A DNA stretch of 64,000 bases from Nitrospinota bacterium (lineage in GTDB: Bacteria; Nitrospinota_A; UBA7883; JACRLM01), in assembly GCA_016208975.1 (NCBI GenBank), contig JACQXA010000003.1, positions 62,001-126,000 of the forward strand, written 5' to 3'. The translations under genes were made by a program, and so were the position numbers. How positions within the stretch are numbered: the first letter of the stretch is position 1; each line of letters begins with the position of its first letter. Under the pieces are notes generated by a model, which was not told where the DNA came from, searched no databases, and saw nothing but the letters and a program-made list of their open reading frames with translations. This document shows positions 49,955-59,354 of the stretch, piece after piece.

Positions 49955-50937
49955 AAGCGCTGGTAACCGGCGGAGGCGGCTTTTTGGGGCGGTATATCGT
50001 AGAAAAGCTTTTAGCGGCTGGGGCCGATGTTCAAACCCTGTCGCGAAACCCTCAGCCGGAGCTTATCGCCATGGGGGTGAAGACGTTCTGCGGCGACGTG
50101 GGCGAAAGCGATGAGGTGATGAAAGCCACGGCTGGGGTGGACACGGTTTTCCATGTGGCGGCCAAGGTTGGTATCGGCGGGAATCACCGGGAGTTTCACC
50201 AGACAAACGTGGTGGGCACGCGGAACGTTATCAACGCCTGCAGGGCCCAGGGCGCGCGGAAACTGGTATTCACCAGTTCGCCTTCGGTGGTGTTCGACGG
50301 CAAACCCCACGAAGGAATAGACGAGACATACCCATACCCTGCCAAACACACAGCCTTCTACCCCATGACCAAGGCCATAGCGGAGCGGGAGGTTTTAGAG
50401 GCCAACGGCCCCGGACTTTTAACATGCTCCCTCAGGCCACATCTGGTATGGGGCCCCCGGGACACGAATTTAATCCCCCGCCTGCTGGCCCGCGCCAAGG
50501 CCGGACGGCTACGGATAGTGGGCGATGGCGCAAACCTTATAGACACCGTATATGTGGAGAACGCGGCGGATGCCCATCTATTGGCGGCCCAGCGGCTGGA
50601 AACAGGCTCCAAAGTGGCGGGTTCCGCCTATTTCATAAGCCAGGGGGAGCCGGTGAACTGCTGGGAGTTCGTAAACCGCATCCTGGAAAAACTGGGAGGG
50701 AAACCGGTGACCAAACATATCCCGTACCCGGTGGCGTACACAATCGGCGGGGCGCTGGAATTTATCTATGGCGTTTTGGGACGAAACGACGAGCCGCCCA
50801 TGACCCGGTTTCTTGCGCAACAACTGGCCATGCCCCACTACTTTAATATAACAAAGGCCAGGGAAGAGTTAGGCTACACCCCATTAGTAAACACGGAAGA
50901 GGGGCTGGAGAGGTTAGCGAAGACTTTTCAGGCATAG
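49951..50937 (+). CDS. oleD: OleD, NADPH-dependent beta-keto acid reductase
   Basis: An extended short-chain dehydrogenase that reduces the OleA product. 328 residues. The Rossmann motif is TGGGGFLG (6-13). The catalytic pair is Y137 and K141 in FYPMTKAIAE, with S110 in the FTSSPSVV strand. Overlaps oleC by 4 nt. It is similar to 3-beta-hydroxysteroid dehydrogenase/isomerase-like proteins, with which it is often confused. It ends the operon; an AT-rich gap with a promoter for the next unit follows. Confidence 0.9.
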   Translation: MKALVTGGGGFLGRYIVEKLLAAGADVQTLSRNPQPELIAMGVKTFCGDVGESDEVMKATAGVDTVFHVAAKVGIGGNHREFHQTNVVGTRNVINACRAQGARKLVFTSSPSVVFDGKPHEGIDETYPYPAKHTAFYPMTKAIAEREVLEANGPGLLTCSLRPHLVWGPRDTNLIPRLLARAKAGRLRIVGDGANLIDTVYVENAADAHLLAAQRLETGSKVAGSAYFISQGEPVNCWEFVNRILEKLGGKPVTKHIPYPVAYTIGGALEFIYGVLGRNDEPPMTRFLAQQLAMPHYFNITKAREELGYTPLVNTEEGLERLAKTFQA

Positions 50938-50986
50938 AAATTTTGTGTAAACTTAGAAATAGGATGAAGTAAATAATTCAATCCTG

Positions 50987-51015
50987 TTGACTTTTTGTGT
51001 TATTTATACGATAAT
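50987..51015 (+). promoter_or_regulatory. Promoter of the zinc-ribbon / RDD gene pair
   Basis: TTGACT (50987-50992), a 17-nt spacer, GATAAT (51010-51015). It lies in a clearly AT-rich stretch 37 nt before the ATG at 51052, which has GGGGGA upstream. Confidence 0.7.
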
Positions 51016-51051
51016 TATCTTTAAATTATCCGGCTTGGGGGAAGTTTCCAA

Positions 51052-51942
51052 ATGAGATGCCCGTATTGCAGTTACGTCAGTTTCGAGTTTTTGGACACCT
51101 GCAAAAAATGCTCTAAGGATTTATCCTCCCATAAGCAACAGTATGGCATTGAGTTCCTTGAGCCGGTGTCGCTGGGCGTCCTCACTTTTGTGGAAGGGGC
51201 CGCGCCCTCCGCGGAGCCATCAGCTCCAGCCGGTTTCTCTTTCCATGAGGAAGCGGATCACGGCATCCTCATAGAAGATGTTTCAGCCCCGTCAGCGCAG
51301 GAGCCCGCCGTAGCGGAGTTTTCCGCCGACGACATTAAGCTTGATTTCGGCGAGTCCACCGAAGAGATCCTCTCCGAAACCGGCGGAACGGAAGACATAG
51401 GAATCAAGTTTGACGCCGGTATAGACGAGATCGCCTCCGACAGCGGCTTCACCCTCAGCCTGGGGGATGAGCTGGACATCGGCATGGGCGATGAAAAAAC
51501 CCCCGCAGAAGAGACCGGCGGATCCATATCCTTGGGTGAGCCGGAAGAAGAAGGCGGCATTGTAATGAGAGGCTTTGATGAAGAGGACGAAGGGGGTATC
51601 ACCCTGTCCGCCCTGGAAGAAAAAGCCGCCGCCGTGGAAGAGCCTGGGGAAATAGTCATAGGCGGGTCCGCCGCCGAAGAGGAGGAAGGGATTTCCCTGG
51701 ATCTGGACATCGAGGGGATAGGCGATATCGAGATAAAAGACGCCAAAGCCGATGAGGATACCGTCAAGATAGAAGGCGCCGCCGCCAAAACCGCTAAAAA
51801 ACCTGAAGAAGACGATTTCGCCGACATAGAGCTCTCTCTGGACGATAAAGACCTGTTCGGTGAAAAAGGTGGCGATGAAGAGATAGACCTGGGCGATCTG
51901 GATCTGCAAATAGGCGACGACGACCTGGGCCTGAAACTTTAG
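51052..51942 (+). CDS. Zinc-ribbon protein with long acidic repeat region
   Basis: 296 residues. N-terminal zinc ribbon C3-PYC6 and C17-KKC20 in MRCPYCSYVSFEFLDTCKKCSKD. From about residue 60 on the chain is acidic and low complexity, with repeating phrases such as ISLGEPEEEGGI, ITLSALEEKAA, ISLDLDIEGIGDIEIKD and IELSLDDKDL, likely disordered or beta-strand repeats. It is followed 13 nt later by an RDD membrane protein gene; such ribbon-plus-RDD pairs suggest a membrane-associated adaptor. Function unknown. Pfam-like zinc_ribbon families start similarly. Confidence 0.65.
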   Translation: MRCPYCSYVSFEFLDTCKKCSKDLSSHKQQYGIEFLEPVSLGVLTFVEGAAPSAEPSAPAGFSFHEEADHGILIEDVSAPSAQEPAVAEFSADDIKLDFGESTEEILSETGGTEDIGIKFDAGIDEIASDSGFTLSLGDELDIGMGDEKTPAEETGGSISLGEPEEEGGIVMRGFDEEDEGGITLSALEEKAAAVEEPGEIVIGGSAAEEEEGISLDLDIEGIGDIEIKDAKADEDTVKIEGAAAKTAKKPEEDDFADIELSLDDKDLFGEKGGDEEIDLGDLDLQIGDDDLGLKL

Positions 51943-51955
51943 CCCCGTCGGCCTT

Positions 51956-52468
51956 GTGGAAAATATAAGCGAGGAAAATCCGGCGCCGCCCGCCGCTCCC
52001 GCATTGCCTCCCCCTCTGGAGGGTCCTTCTCCTTCCATAGCCCCCCCTGCCCTTTACGCCTCGTTTATCCGGCGGTTCGTGGCATATTTTCTGGATAACT
52101 TCATAATCGTCATATTCACCGTTATCGTTTCGGTGGGCACACTGGCGGGCGATACGAGTGATATGGGAGAATTCGAGGCGCTGTTCTCGCTGGTATGGCT
52201 GGTTTACGGCCTAAACTCCGTCGCATTCATCGGCTATTTCACCCTGGCCACGGCCAACGGCGGCCAAACCCCCGGCAAATACCTGTTGGGCATAAAGGTC
52301 GTTGGAACCAACGGAATGGATATAGATTATATTCGCGCCTTCATCCGGGCTATCGGCTATTTTATCAGCTCTTTCCTGTACATCGGGTTTATCTACGCCC
52401 TGTTCGACAAAAAAAGCCAGTCGTTCCATGACAAAATGGCCGACACGGTTGTGGTGGAAAAGGATTAG
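51956..52468 (+). CDS. RDD-family membrane protein
   Basis: 170 residues. A Pro-rich cytoplasmic N-terminus (about 1-30) precedes the RDD hallmarks: SFIRRFVAYFLDNFIIVIF (RxxAxxxDxxI), the NGGQTPGKYLLGIKVVG loop after the second helix, and FHDKMADTVVV at the end. Three hydrophobic segments. The GTG start has no clear ribosome site; coupling to the zinc-ribbon gene is likely. RDD proteins are of varied, mostly unknown function. Confidence 0.82.
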   Translation: MENISEENPAPPAAPALPPPLEGPSPSIAPPALYASFIRRFVAYFLDNFIIVIFTVIVSVGTLAGDTSDMGEFEALFSLVWLVYGLNSVAFIGYFTLATANGGQTPGKYLLGIKVVGTNGMDIDYIRAFIRAIGYFISSFLYIGFIYALFDKKSQSFHDKMADTVVVEKD

Positions 52469-52603
52469 GGTCGCCGTATATAATTACGGTTCGGCGCTTT
52501 AGGGCGCCGCGTTTTTGCGGGGAGCCCCAAGGTTTCCCTTTCCGCTTAAAATAAGGATGATCCAGGTTTACAGCTTCCACTTTTGCGAATGGAGAGTTCC
52601 CAG

Positions 52604-53752
52604 ATGAAGAAACGGTACCTAATATCCCCCGGCCCCACCCCAGTGCCAGAAGAAGCCTTGCTGGAGATGGCAAAACCCATTATGCACCATCGCACACCGC
52701 AATTTTCGGCCATATTCGCCGAGTGCGCCGCAGGTTTAAAGGAGATATTCGGCACCGGGCAGGATGTGCTTATGCTGGCATCTTCCGGCACGGGGGCGAT
52801 GGAATCGGCCATTGTGAACCTGTTCTCCCCGGGAGACACGGTTCTGGTGGTGAACGCCGGGAAATTCGGCGAGCGCTGGGGCAAGATATCCGAGGCGTAT
52901 GGGCTGAACGTGGAATGGCTCAACGTGCCATGGGGCGAGGGGGTATCTCCGGATGCCGTGGCCGAAGCGCTGGAGCGCAACCCGAAGATTGCGGCGGTGC
53001 TCACCCAGGGGTCGGAGACATCAACCACGGCGGCCCATCCCATAAAGGAACTGGCCAAACTCACCGAGGGGAAAGACACGCTTCTGATCGTGGACGGCAT
53101 CACCTCCGTCGGCGTGGTGGACATGCCCATGGATGGATGGGGCATAGACGTGCTGATAACCGGCTCGCAAAAAGCGTTGATGCTTCCGCCGGGGCTGGCT
53201 TTCATCGCCCTTTCGGAGCGGGCCTGGAAAAGGACGAAAACATCGAAACTCCCCAAATATTATTTCGACCTGAACCGGGAGTTGAAAAACTACAAGGAAC
53301 ACACCACCGCGTACACTCCCGCTGTCTCCTTGATATGCGGCCTGCGTGTGGTGTTGAAGATGCTGTTCGACGAGGGTCTTGAGAACACCTACAAGCGGCA
53401 CGACCTGCTGGCCCGGGCATGCCGGGCGGGAACGGCGGCGCTGGGTTTAAGGCCGCTGGCGCCCGCCTCCCCGGCAAATTCGGCCACCGGCGTGTATCTG
53501 CCGGAAGGGGTGGACGGCGGCAAGCTGATAAAAGACCTGCGGGACAATTACGGCGTAACCTTCGCCGGGGGACAGGACTCGCTGAAGGGCAAGATCGTGC
53601 GGATAGCCCATCTGGGTTATTTCGACTCGTTCGACATGGTAATCGCCATGGGCGCTCTGGAGATGGCGCTGGCCAAAACCGGCAAGCCCGTAACCATGGG
53701 AGCGGGAGTGGCCGCGGCCCAGGCTGTGCTGAACGCCAGGTACGGCGGCTGA
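52604..53752 (+). CDS. Class V aminotransferase (alanine-glyoxylate / serine-pyruvate type)
   Basis: 382 residues, fold-type I. PLP lysine is K190 in TGSQKALMLPPG; SGTGAMESAI (61-70) and IVDGITSVG (162-170) are family sites. GGAGAG lies 7 nt before ATG 52604, which decides it over 52589 and 52583. It lies 30 nt upstream of serA, so it probably acts in serine biosynthesis as the phosphoserine or serine aminotransferase, as in archaea that use this type in place of SerC. PucG (ureidoglycine) activity is the alternative by homology but lacks context. Confidence 0.88.
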   Translation: MKKRYLISPGPTPVPEEALLEMAKPIMHHRTPQFSAIFAECAAGLKEIFGTGQDVLMLASSGTGAMESAIVNLFSPGDTVLVVNAGKFGERWGKISEAYGLNVEWLNVPWGEGVSPDAVAEALERNPKIAAVLTQGSETSTTAAHPIKELAKLTEGKDTLLIVDGITSVGVVDMPMDGWGIDVLITGSQKALMLPPGLAFIALSERAWKRTKTSKLPKYYFDLNRELKNYKEHTTAYTPAVSLICGLRVVLKMLFDEGLENTYKRHDLLARACRAGTAALGLRPLAPASPANSATGVYLPEGVDGGKLIKDLRDNYGVTFAGGQDSLKGKIVRIAHLGYFDSFDMVIAMGALEMALAKTGKPVTMGAGVAAAQAVLNARYGG

Positions 53753-53782
53753 TTAAACTCCTAAAATGACGGTTAAAGCCCA

Positions 53783-55369
53783 ATGAGTGACCCTATCAAG
53801 ATACTGGTGAGCGACAAGCTTTCCGACGCCGGCCTTGCGATTCTCAAAAGCGCCGGGTTTGAAGTGGATGTGAAGATCGGGCTCAAGCCCGCCGAACTGG
53901 CCGCTGTAATCGCCCCTTACGACGGCCTTGTCATCCGTTCCGGCTCCAAAGTTACGCGGGAGGTTATAGAAGCCGCTGACAACCTAAAAGTGGTGGGCCG
54001 GGCAGGCATCGGGGTGGACAACGTGGATGTTCCCGCCGCCTCCGAACGGGGCGTGGTGGTGATGAACACCCCTGGCGGCAACGCCGTGACCACCGCCGAG
54101 CACGCCATAGCAATGATGATGGCGCTGTCCCGCAAGATACCGCAGGCCAGCGCCTCCATGAAATCCGGCAAGTGGGAAAAAACCTTCATGGGGGTGGAGC
54201 TTTGCGGCAAGACCCTTGGGATTATCGGGCTGGGCCGCATAGGGGCGCTGGTGGCCAAACGTGCCCGCGGGCTGGAGATGAAAGTGATAGGGTTCGACCC
54301 GTACATTTCCCCCGAGGCGGCCGAGAAGCTTGGGGTGGAAACCGTGGGGCTGGAGGAGTTGTATTCCAGGGCGGACTTTATAACCATCCACACCATCCTC
54401 AACGATGAAACCCGTGGATTGTTGAACAGCAAAGCCTTCGCCAAGATGAAAAAGGGGGTGCGGATAATAAACTGCGCCCGGGGTTCCATAGTGGACGAGA
54501 AGGATTTGGCCGAGGCCATCCGGCAGGGTATCGTGGCCGGGGCGGCGCTGGACGTGTTCGAGAAAGAACCGCCGGACGACATGGACTTCATAAAAATGGA
54601 CGAGCTTGTGGCCACGCCCCATCTTGGCGCATCCACCAAGGAGGCCCAGGAAAGCGTGGCGTTGGGCATAGCCCACCAGGTTGTGGATTTTTTCAGCCGT
54701 GGGGTGATAATCAACGCTGTGAACGTGCCATCGCTGAGCCCGGAGCAGATCCCCGTGGTGAGGCCATATCTTGAGCTGGGGGAGAAACTGGGTTTGTTCA
54801 TAGCCCAAGCGGCCGGAGGGGCGCCCACCAAGCTGGAGATAACGTACATGGGCGACGCGGCGGCCCTGCCCACCCAGGCCATCACGCAGGCTGTGGTGAA
54901 AGGGCTTTTGGAGGCCCATGTGGGGAAAACCGTTAATTTCGTGAACGCCTCCCACCTGGCCCGGAGCCGGGGCGTTACTGTGTCTTCCACATCCAGCGCG
55001 GCGGAGGGTAGCTATACCTCGGTGGTAGGGGTGAAACTTACCACCGGCAACCGTGAAACAAGGATCGAGGGGGCGGTGTTCCCCGGCGGAAGGGCCATGC
55101 TGTTAAAGCTGGACGATTTTTACCTGGAAGCGCACTTGAGCGGCGACATGATACTTTTCACCAACAACGACAAACCTGGCGTTATAGGCGCCGTGGCAAC
55201 GGCGTTGGGGAAAAACGGGGTCAACATCGCCTCGTTCGAGCTTACCCGGGTGGAACAGGGCGGGCTGGCCATGGCCGTGGTAACTGTGGATTCGGCCCCC
55301 GAACCCGCGGTTATTTCCCAGCTTTCGAAAATAGAAAACGTGCGGGAAGTGAGGCTTGTCAGGCTGTGA
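53783..55369 (+). CDS. serA: D-3-phosphoglycerate dehydrogenase
   Basis: Oxidises 3-phosphoglycerate, the first step of serine synthesis. 528 residues, the long form: substrate-binding halves around an NAD domain (GLGRIGALVAKRARGLEMKVIGFDP), the catalytic set in INCARGSIVDEKDLAEAI and TPHLGASTKEAQ, then an ASB-like intervening domain (about 320-450) and a C-terminal ACT domain (about 455-528) for serine feedback. Starts 30 nt after the aminotransferase and overlaps hisZ (GTGA). So carbon flow to serine and histidine genes are on one transcript. Confidence 0.96.
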   Translation: MSDPIKILVSDKLSDAGLAILKSAGFEVDVKIGLKPAELAAVIAPYDGLVIRSGSKVTREVIEAADNLKVVGRAGIGVDNVDVPAASERGVVVMNTPGGNAVTTAEHAIAMMMALSRKIPQASASMKSGKWEKTFMGVELCGKTLGIIGLGRIGALVAKRARGLEMKVIGFDPYISPEAAEKLGVETVGLEELYSRADFITIHTILNDETRGLLNSKAFAKMKKGVRIINCARGSIVDEKDLAEAIRQGIVAGAALDVFEKEPPDDMDFIKMDELVATPHLGASTKEAQESVALGIAHQVVDFFSRGVIINAVNVPSLSPEQIPVVRPYLELGEKLGLFIAQAAGGAPTKLEITYMGDAAALPTQAITQAVVKGLLEAHVGKTVNFVNASHLARSRGVTVSSTSSAAEGSYTSVVGVKLTTGNRETRIEGAVFPGGRAMLLKLDDFYLEAHLSGDMILFTNNDKPGVIGAVATALGKNGVNIASFELTRVEQGGLAMAVVTVDSAPEPAVISQLSKIENVREVRLVRL

Positions 55370-56652
55370 TAGACGCTCCCAGGGGCGTAAAAGCCCTTCT
55401 TTTCGAAGAAGCCACGCTTAAAGGCCATATCGAAAGCAGAATACTTTCCCTGCTGGAAAGCTGGGGATACATGCGGGTGGAAACACCAGCCATGGAGTTT
55501 TTCCATGTGCTTTCGCGTGGGCTGGACGCCGAAACGCTGAAGCGGGTCATCACCTTCACCGATCCCGCCGGTGGTGGAAAACCGCTGGCGCTCCGTTCCG
55601 ACGTTACCCCGCAGATAGCCAGGCTTGCGGCCACATCGCTTTATAACCGGCCCAAACCGGTGCGTTTGTGTTACGCGGCCACTGTTTACCGGTCGCAGAT
55701 ACCCGGCGCCGGAGGCAGGATGGAGGTTTACCAGGCCGGGGCGGAGCTTGTGGGGTTATCTTCCCCGGAGGCCGACGCGGAGATTCTGGCGCTGGCGCTG
55801 GAATCTCTTGCCAGGCTGGGGTTGGCAGACGGGCACATTTCGCTAAGCCATGCCGGTTATATAAAATCCATCGTGGACGAGCTTGGCCTGGCTGAACCAG
55901 CCCGGGCCGAGGTGAAACTTGCCCTCAAGAAAAAAGACATGCGCGGGCTGGAACGGGCGCTGGAAAACCACAAAACCAGCGGCCCCGCCAGAGAAGCCCT
56001 GTTGGCGGCGCCAACGCTGTTTGGCGGGGTGGAGCTTGCCGGGAAGGCCAAGGCCGTAAACAAAGGCTCGGAAGAGGCGCTGATTAACCTTTCGAAGATA
56101 ATAGAACTCCTCGTCAAACGCGGGCTTGGGGCCAAGGTTACGCTAGACCTTGGCGAAACCAGGGGGATGGGCTACTATACCGGCGTCACGTTCGAGGGTT
56201 TCGTTAAAGGCATCGGCAAACGGGTGCTTTCCGGCGGACGGTACGACAAACTCCTTTCCCTCTACGGCGCGGACATTCCCGGAGCCGGGTTCGCCATTGA
56301 TGTGGACCGGATACTGGATCATTTCACCCGGGCCGGGGAACCGGCCGGATGGGCCCCGGCGGACGCCACGCTGGTGGAATTGAATGACGCGGTGGGAGTG
56401 GACGCTCTGGCGGCCCGGTTGAGGGAGCATGGGTTCAGGATAGTCCAGGAGCTTATATCCAGGCCGATTCATGAAATAATAAAAGAAGCGGCCGGGATGA
56501 AGATAATGACTGTGATAGTGTGCGGCGACAAGGACACGCCGCCTGACATGGTCAAGATTATAGACACGGCGGACGGGAAGGAAACAAAAGCCCACGCCGA
56601 AGACATGATGGGCCGTCCGGCCAATTACCTGCATCGCAGGAAAGTTAAGTGA
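55366..56652 (+). CDS. hisZ: HisZ, ATP phosphoribosyltransferase regulatory subunit
   Basis: A HisRS-like paralogue without tRNA-charging activity that pairs with the short HisG. 428 residues. The HisRS-type core is visible (RVETPAMEFFHVLSRGLDAETLKRVITF, LRSDVTPQIARLA, RGMGYYTGVTFEGFVKG, GGRYDKLL), and no anticodon-binding domain follows in the usual HisRS form (the last 100 residues are a short alpha/beta domain). GTG start overlaps the serA stop. HisG is not in the window. The identity rests on position and on lack of the tRNA-binding domain. Confidence 0.88.
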   Translation: MIDAPRGVKALLFEEATLKGHIESRILSLLESWGYMRVETPAMEFFHVLSRGLDAETLKRVITFTDPAGGGKPLALRSDVTPQIARLAATSLYNRPKPVRLCYAATVYRSQIPGAGGRMEVYQAGAELVGLSSPEADAEILALALESLARLGLADGHISLSHAGYIKSIVDELGLAEPARAEVKLALKKKDMRGLERALENHKTSGPAREALLAAPTLFGGVELAGKAKAVNKGSEEALINLSKIIELLVKRGLGAKVTLDLGETRGMGYYTGVTFEGFVKGIGKRVLSGGRYDKLLSLYGADIPGAGFAIDVDRILDHFTRAGEPAGWAPADATLVELNDAVGVDALAARLREHGFRIVQELISRPIHEIIKEAAGMKIMTVIVCGDKDTPPDMVKIIDTADGKETKAHAEDMMGRPANYLHRRKVK

Positions 56653-56662
56653 AGGAAGTGAT

Positions 56663-57937
56663 ATGCCCGTTACTGTAGTTGTTGGCGCCCAATGGGGCGA
56701 TGAAGGCAAAGGCAAGGTTGTGGACATGCTGGCCGAAAGCATGGACGTTATCGCCCGTTACCAGGGGGGCGCCAACGCCGGACACACGGTGGTGGTGGGG
56801 GCCGAGGAATATATTCTGCACCTTATTCCCTCCGGCATCCTGCACAAGGGAAAAACCTGCGTGATAGGAGCCGGGGTGGTTATAGACCCGGAAGCCCTAC
56901 TGCTGGAAATAGACGAGCTTGAGAAACGAGGATTCACCGTGAAAGGCTCGCTGGTGGTTTCCGGCAGGTCGCATTTAATAATGCCCTATCACAAGCTAAT
57001 GGACCAGGCGTCCGAAAAGAACTCCGGCGCCGGCAAGATAGGCACCACCGGCCGGGGCATCGGCCCGGCATACGCGGACAAAGCCTCCAGGACCGGCCTT
57101 AGGATGCTGGACCTTTTCAAACCGGATTATTTCAAGACCAGGCTGACGGCGGCGGTGACGCAGAAAAACGCCCTGCTGGAAAAACTGTACGGCCAGCCAC
57201 CCGTTGATCCGGAGCCGATATTCGAACAGTATATGAAATACGCGGCGCGGCTGAAAGATTACGTGTCCGATTGCGGCAGGGTAATCCGCAAGGCCATCGC
57301 CGACGGCAAGAACGTGCTGGCCGAAGGCGCCCAAGGCACCATGCTGGATATAGACCAGGGAACCTATCCGTTCGTCACCAGTTCACCGGCGGCGGCGGGC
57401 GGGGCATGCACGGGGCTGGGGATACCGCCCCGGGCCGTGCAATACGTAATAGGCATCATGAAAGCTTACACCACCCGCGTGGGTGAAGGCCCCTTCCCTT
57501 CCGAGCTTTGCGACGGGATGGGTGAAGACCTGCGCAAGATAGGACACGAGTTTGGCGCCACCACCGGCAGGCCGCGCCGGTGCGGCTGGCTGGACGCTGT
57601 TGTGGGCAGATACGCCGTGGAGGTGAACGGCATCACCGGCATAACCCTTACCAAGCTGGACGTGCTGGACGACTTCGACGAGCTTAAAATATGCGTGGCC
57701 TACGAGGTGGACGGGGAGACCATAACCCACATGCCCGAAGACACGGACGTGTTCGCCCGGTGCAAACCGGTTTACGAGACCATGAAAGGCTGGAAGACCT
57801 CCACATCCGGCGTTTCCCGTTATGAAGACTTGCCCTTGGCGGCTAAAAACTACATCGCGCGGGTGGAGGAGCTTACAGGCGCCCCCGTCAGCATCATATC
57901 CACAGGGCAGGACCGGGCCGCCACCATCCTGCGCTAA
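56663..57937 (+). CDS. purA: Adenylosuccinate synthetase
   Basis: Makes adenylosuccinate from IMP, aspartate and GTP in AMP synthesis. 424 residues. GTP-binding GDEGKGK (12-18), AGHTVV (His), TTGRGIGPAYADKASR and the C-terminal TGRPRRCGWLDAVVGRYAVEVNG are all there. ATG 56663 follows hisZ by 10 nt with GGAAGTG upstream. The order hisZ-purA is known in several Gram-positive and deltaproteobacterial genomes. Confidence 0.96.
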   Translation: MPVTVVVGAQWGDEGKGKVVDMLAESMDVIARYQGGANAGHTVVVGAEEYILHLIPSGILHKGKTCVIGAGVVIDPEALLLEIDELEKRGFTVKGSLVVSGRSHLIMPYHKLMDQASEKNSGAGKIGTTGRGIGPAYADKASRTGLRMLDLFKPDYFKTRLTAAVTQKNALLEKLYGQPPVDPEPIFEQYMKYAARLKDYVSDCGRVIRKAIADGKNVLAEGAQGTMLDIDQGTYPFVTSSPAAAGGACTGLGIPPRAVQYVIGIMKAYTTRVGEGPFPSELCDGMGEDLRKIGHEFGATTGRPRRCGWLDAVVGRYAVEVNGITGITLTKLDVLDDFDELKICVAYEVDGETITHMPEDTDVFARCKPVYETMKGWKTSTSGVSRYEDLPLAAKNYIARVEELTGAPVSIISTGQDRAATILR

Positions 57938-57954
57938 TTTTTGAACAGGCAGTT

Positions 57955-59325
57955 ATGCCCGCCGATTCCCATTGCCATTTGAACGACCCGGCTTTTGAAG
58001 CCGACCGGGAAGAGGCCATCGCCCGAGCCCAGGAGGCCGGCGTAAGCCTTATCCTTAACGTGGGGTACGACGCGCCCACCTCCCACCTGGGCATTAAACT
58101 TGCCGAACGGCACGGGTGGATGTACGCCTCCGCCGGGATACATCCCAACAGCGCCACCATGGCGGACGGGAAAACATTGTCCACAATCCGCGACCTGGCA
58201 AAACATCCGGCGGTTGTGGCCATCGGCGAGACGGGGCTGGACTATTACCGCGACCGGGCGCCAAAGGATGTTCAGGAAAATTCTTTCCGCGCCCACATAG
58301 CCATCGCCCGCGAACTGGGCAAACCGGTGATAATCCATTGCCGGGACGCTTATGAAGACGCTTTGCGGATACTCAAGGAAGAAGAGATAGAAAAGACAGG
58401 CGGGGTGATGCACTGTTTCGGCGGCTCGCCGGAGGAGGCCCGCAAATTCCTGGAGCTAAACCTGCACATATCGTTCGCCGGGAACATCACCTACCCTAAA
58501 GCTGGCGGCCTTCGCGAGGCGGTGAAAGCCGTGCCGGGCCACAGGCTGTTGATAGAGACCGACGCGCCATATCTTGCGCCCCAGAAAAACCGGGGCGCCC
58601 GCAACGAGCCTTCATATCTGCCGGAAGTGGCCAAAACGGCGGCGGAGACCAGAGGCGTTACGTATGAGGACATCCAACGGATAAGCGTCACCAATTTCGA
58701 GGAGCTGTTCAACATCGGCGGGGCCAAAGAGGGGGAGATCGTTTATAAAATCCGCGACTCCCTATACCTGAACGTCACCCGAGCATGCACGAACCGGTGT
58801 TATTTCTGCCCCCGGTTCTATTCGGACACCATCCAGGGTCACAACCTGCGCCTTACCCGCGACCCTTCGGCGGAGGAGCTTATAGAAGCCATCGGCGATC
58901 CGGAGAATTACAGCGAAATAGTGTTCTGCGGATATGGCGAGCCGACATTGCGGTTGAATGTGATTCTCGCCGTGGCGAAGTGGGTGAAGGAAAACGGCGG
59001 CGTAACCCGGCTTAACACCAACGGCCACGGCAACCACATCGCCAAACGGGACATCATCCCGGAAATTGCCGGGCTTATAGACACAGTATCGGTAAGCCTC
59101 AACGCCACCGACCCGCAGATATACGATGAAATCTGCGACCCGCAAATACCCCATGCGTGGGAGGCCACGGTGGAATTTATAAAACTATGCAAGGGGCGCA
59201 TACCCAAAGTGACCGCCACGGTAGTGGCCATCCCGGACAAGGTGGATATTGAAACGGCCCGCAGGTTCGTGGAGGACGGGCTGGGGGTAAAATTCCGTGT
59301 GCGGGAATATAACCTGGTAGGGTGA
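57955..59325 (+). CDS. TatD DNase - radical SAM fusion protein
   Basis: 456 residues. Residues 1-258 are a TatD-type metal hydrolase: H6-x-H8, E91 in IGETGLDYYRD, H128 and H153, D203 in IETDAPYLAP. From about 262 it turns into a radical SAM domain with C278-x3-C282-x2-C285 (ACTNRCYFC), then FCGYGEPTLR, and RLNTNGHGN. The radical SAM part corresponds to the TatD-linked family (usually a separate neighbour gene). The fusion argues that the two activities act on the same substrate; which, is unknown. It lies 17 nt after purA. Confidence 0.9.
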   Translation: MPADSHCHLNDPAFEADREEAIARAQEAGVSLILNVGYDAPTSHLGIKLAERHGWMYASAGIHPNSATMADGKTLSTIRDLAKHPAVVAIGETGLDYYRDRAPKDVQENSFRAHIAIARELGKPVIIHCRDAYEDALRILKEEEIEKTGGVMHCFGGSPEEARKFLELNLHISFAGNITYPKAGGLREAVKAVPGHRLLIETDAPYLAPQKNRGARNEPSYLPEVAKTAAETRGVTYEDIQRISVTNFEELFNIGGAKEGEIVYKIRDSLYLNVTRACTNRCYFCPRFYSDTIQGHNLRLTRDPSAEELIEAIGDPENYSEIVFCGYGEPTLRLNVILAVAKWVKENGGVTRLNTNGHGNHIAKRDIIPEIAGLIDTVSVSLNATDPQIYDEICDPQIPHAWEATVEFIKLCKGRIPKVTATVVAIPDKVDIETARRFVEDGLGVKFRVREYNLVG

Positions 59326-59354
59326 GGTGGTGATGCGCTTAATGCCGATTCATA

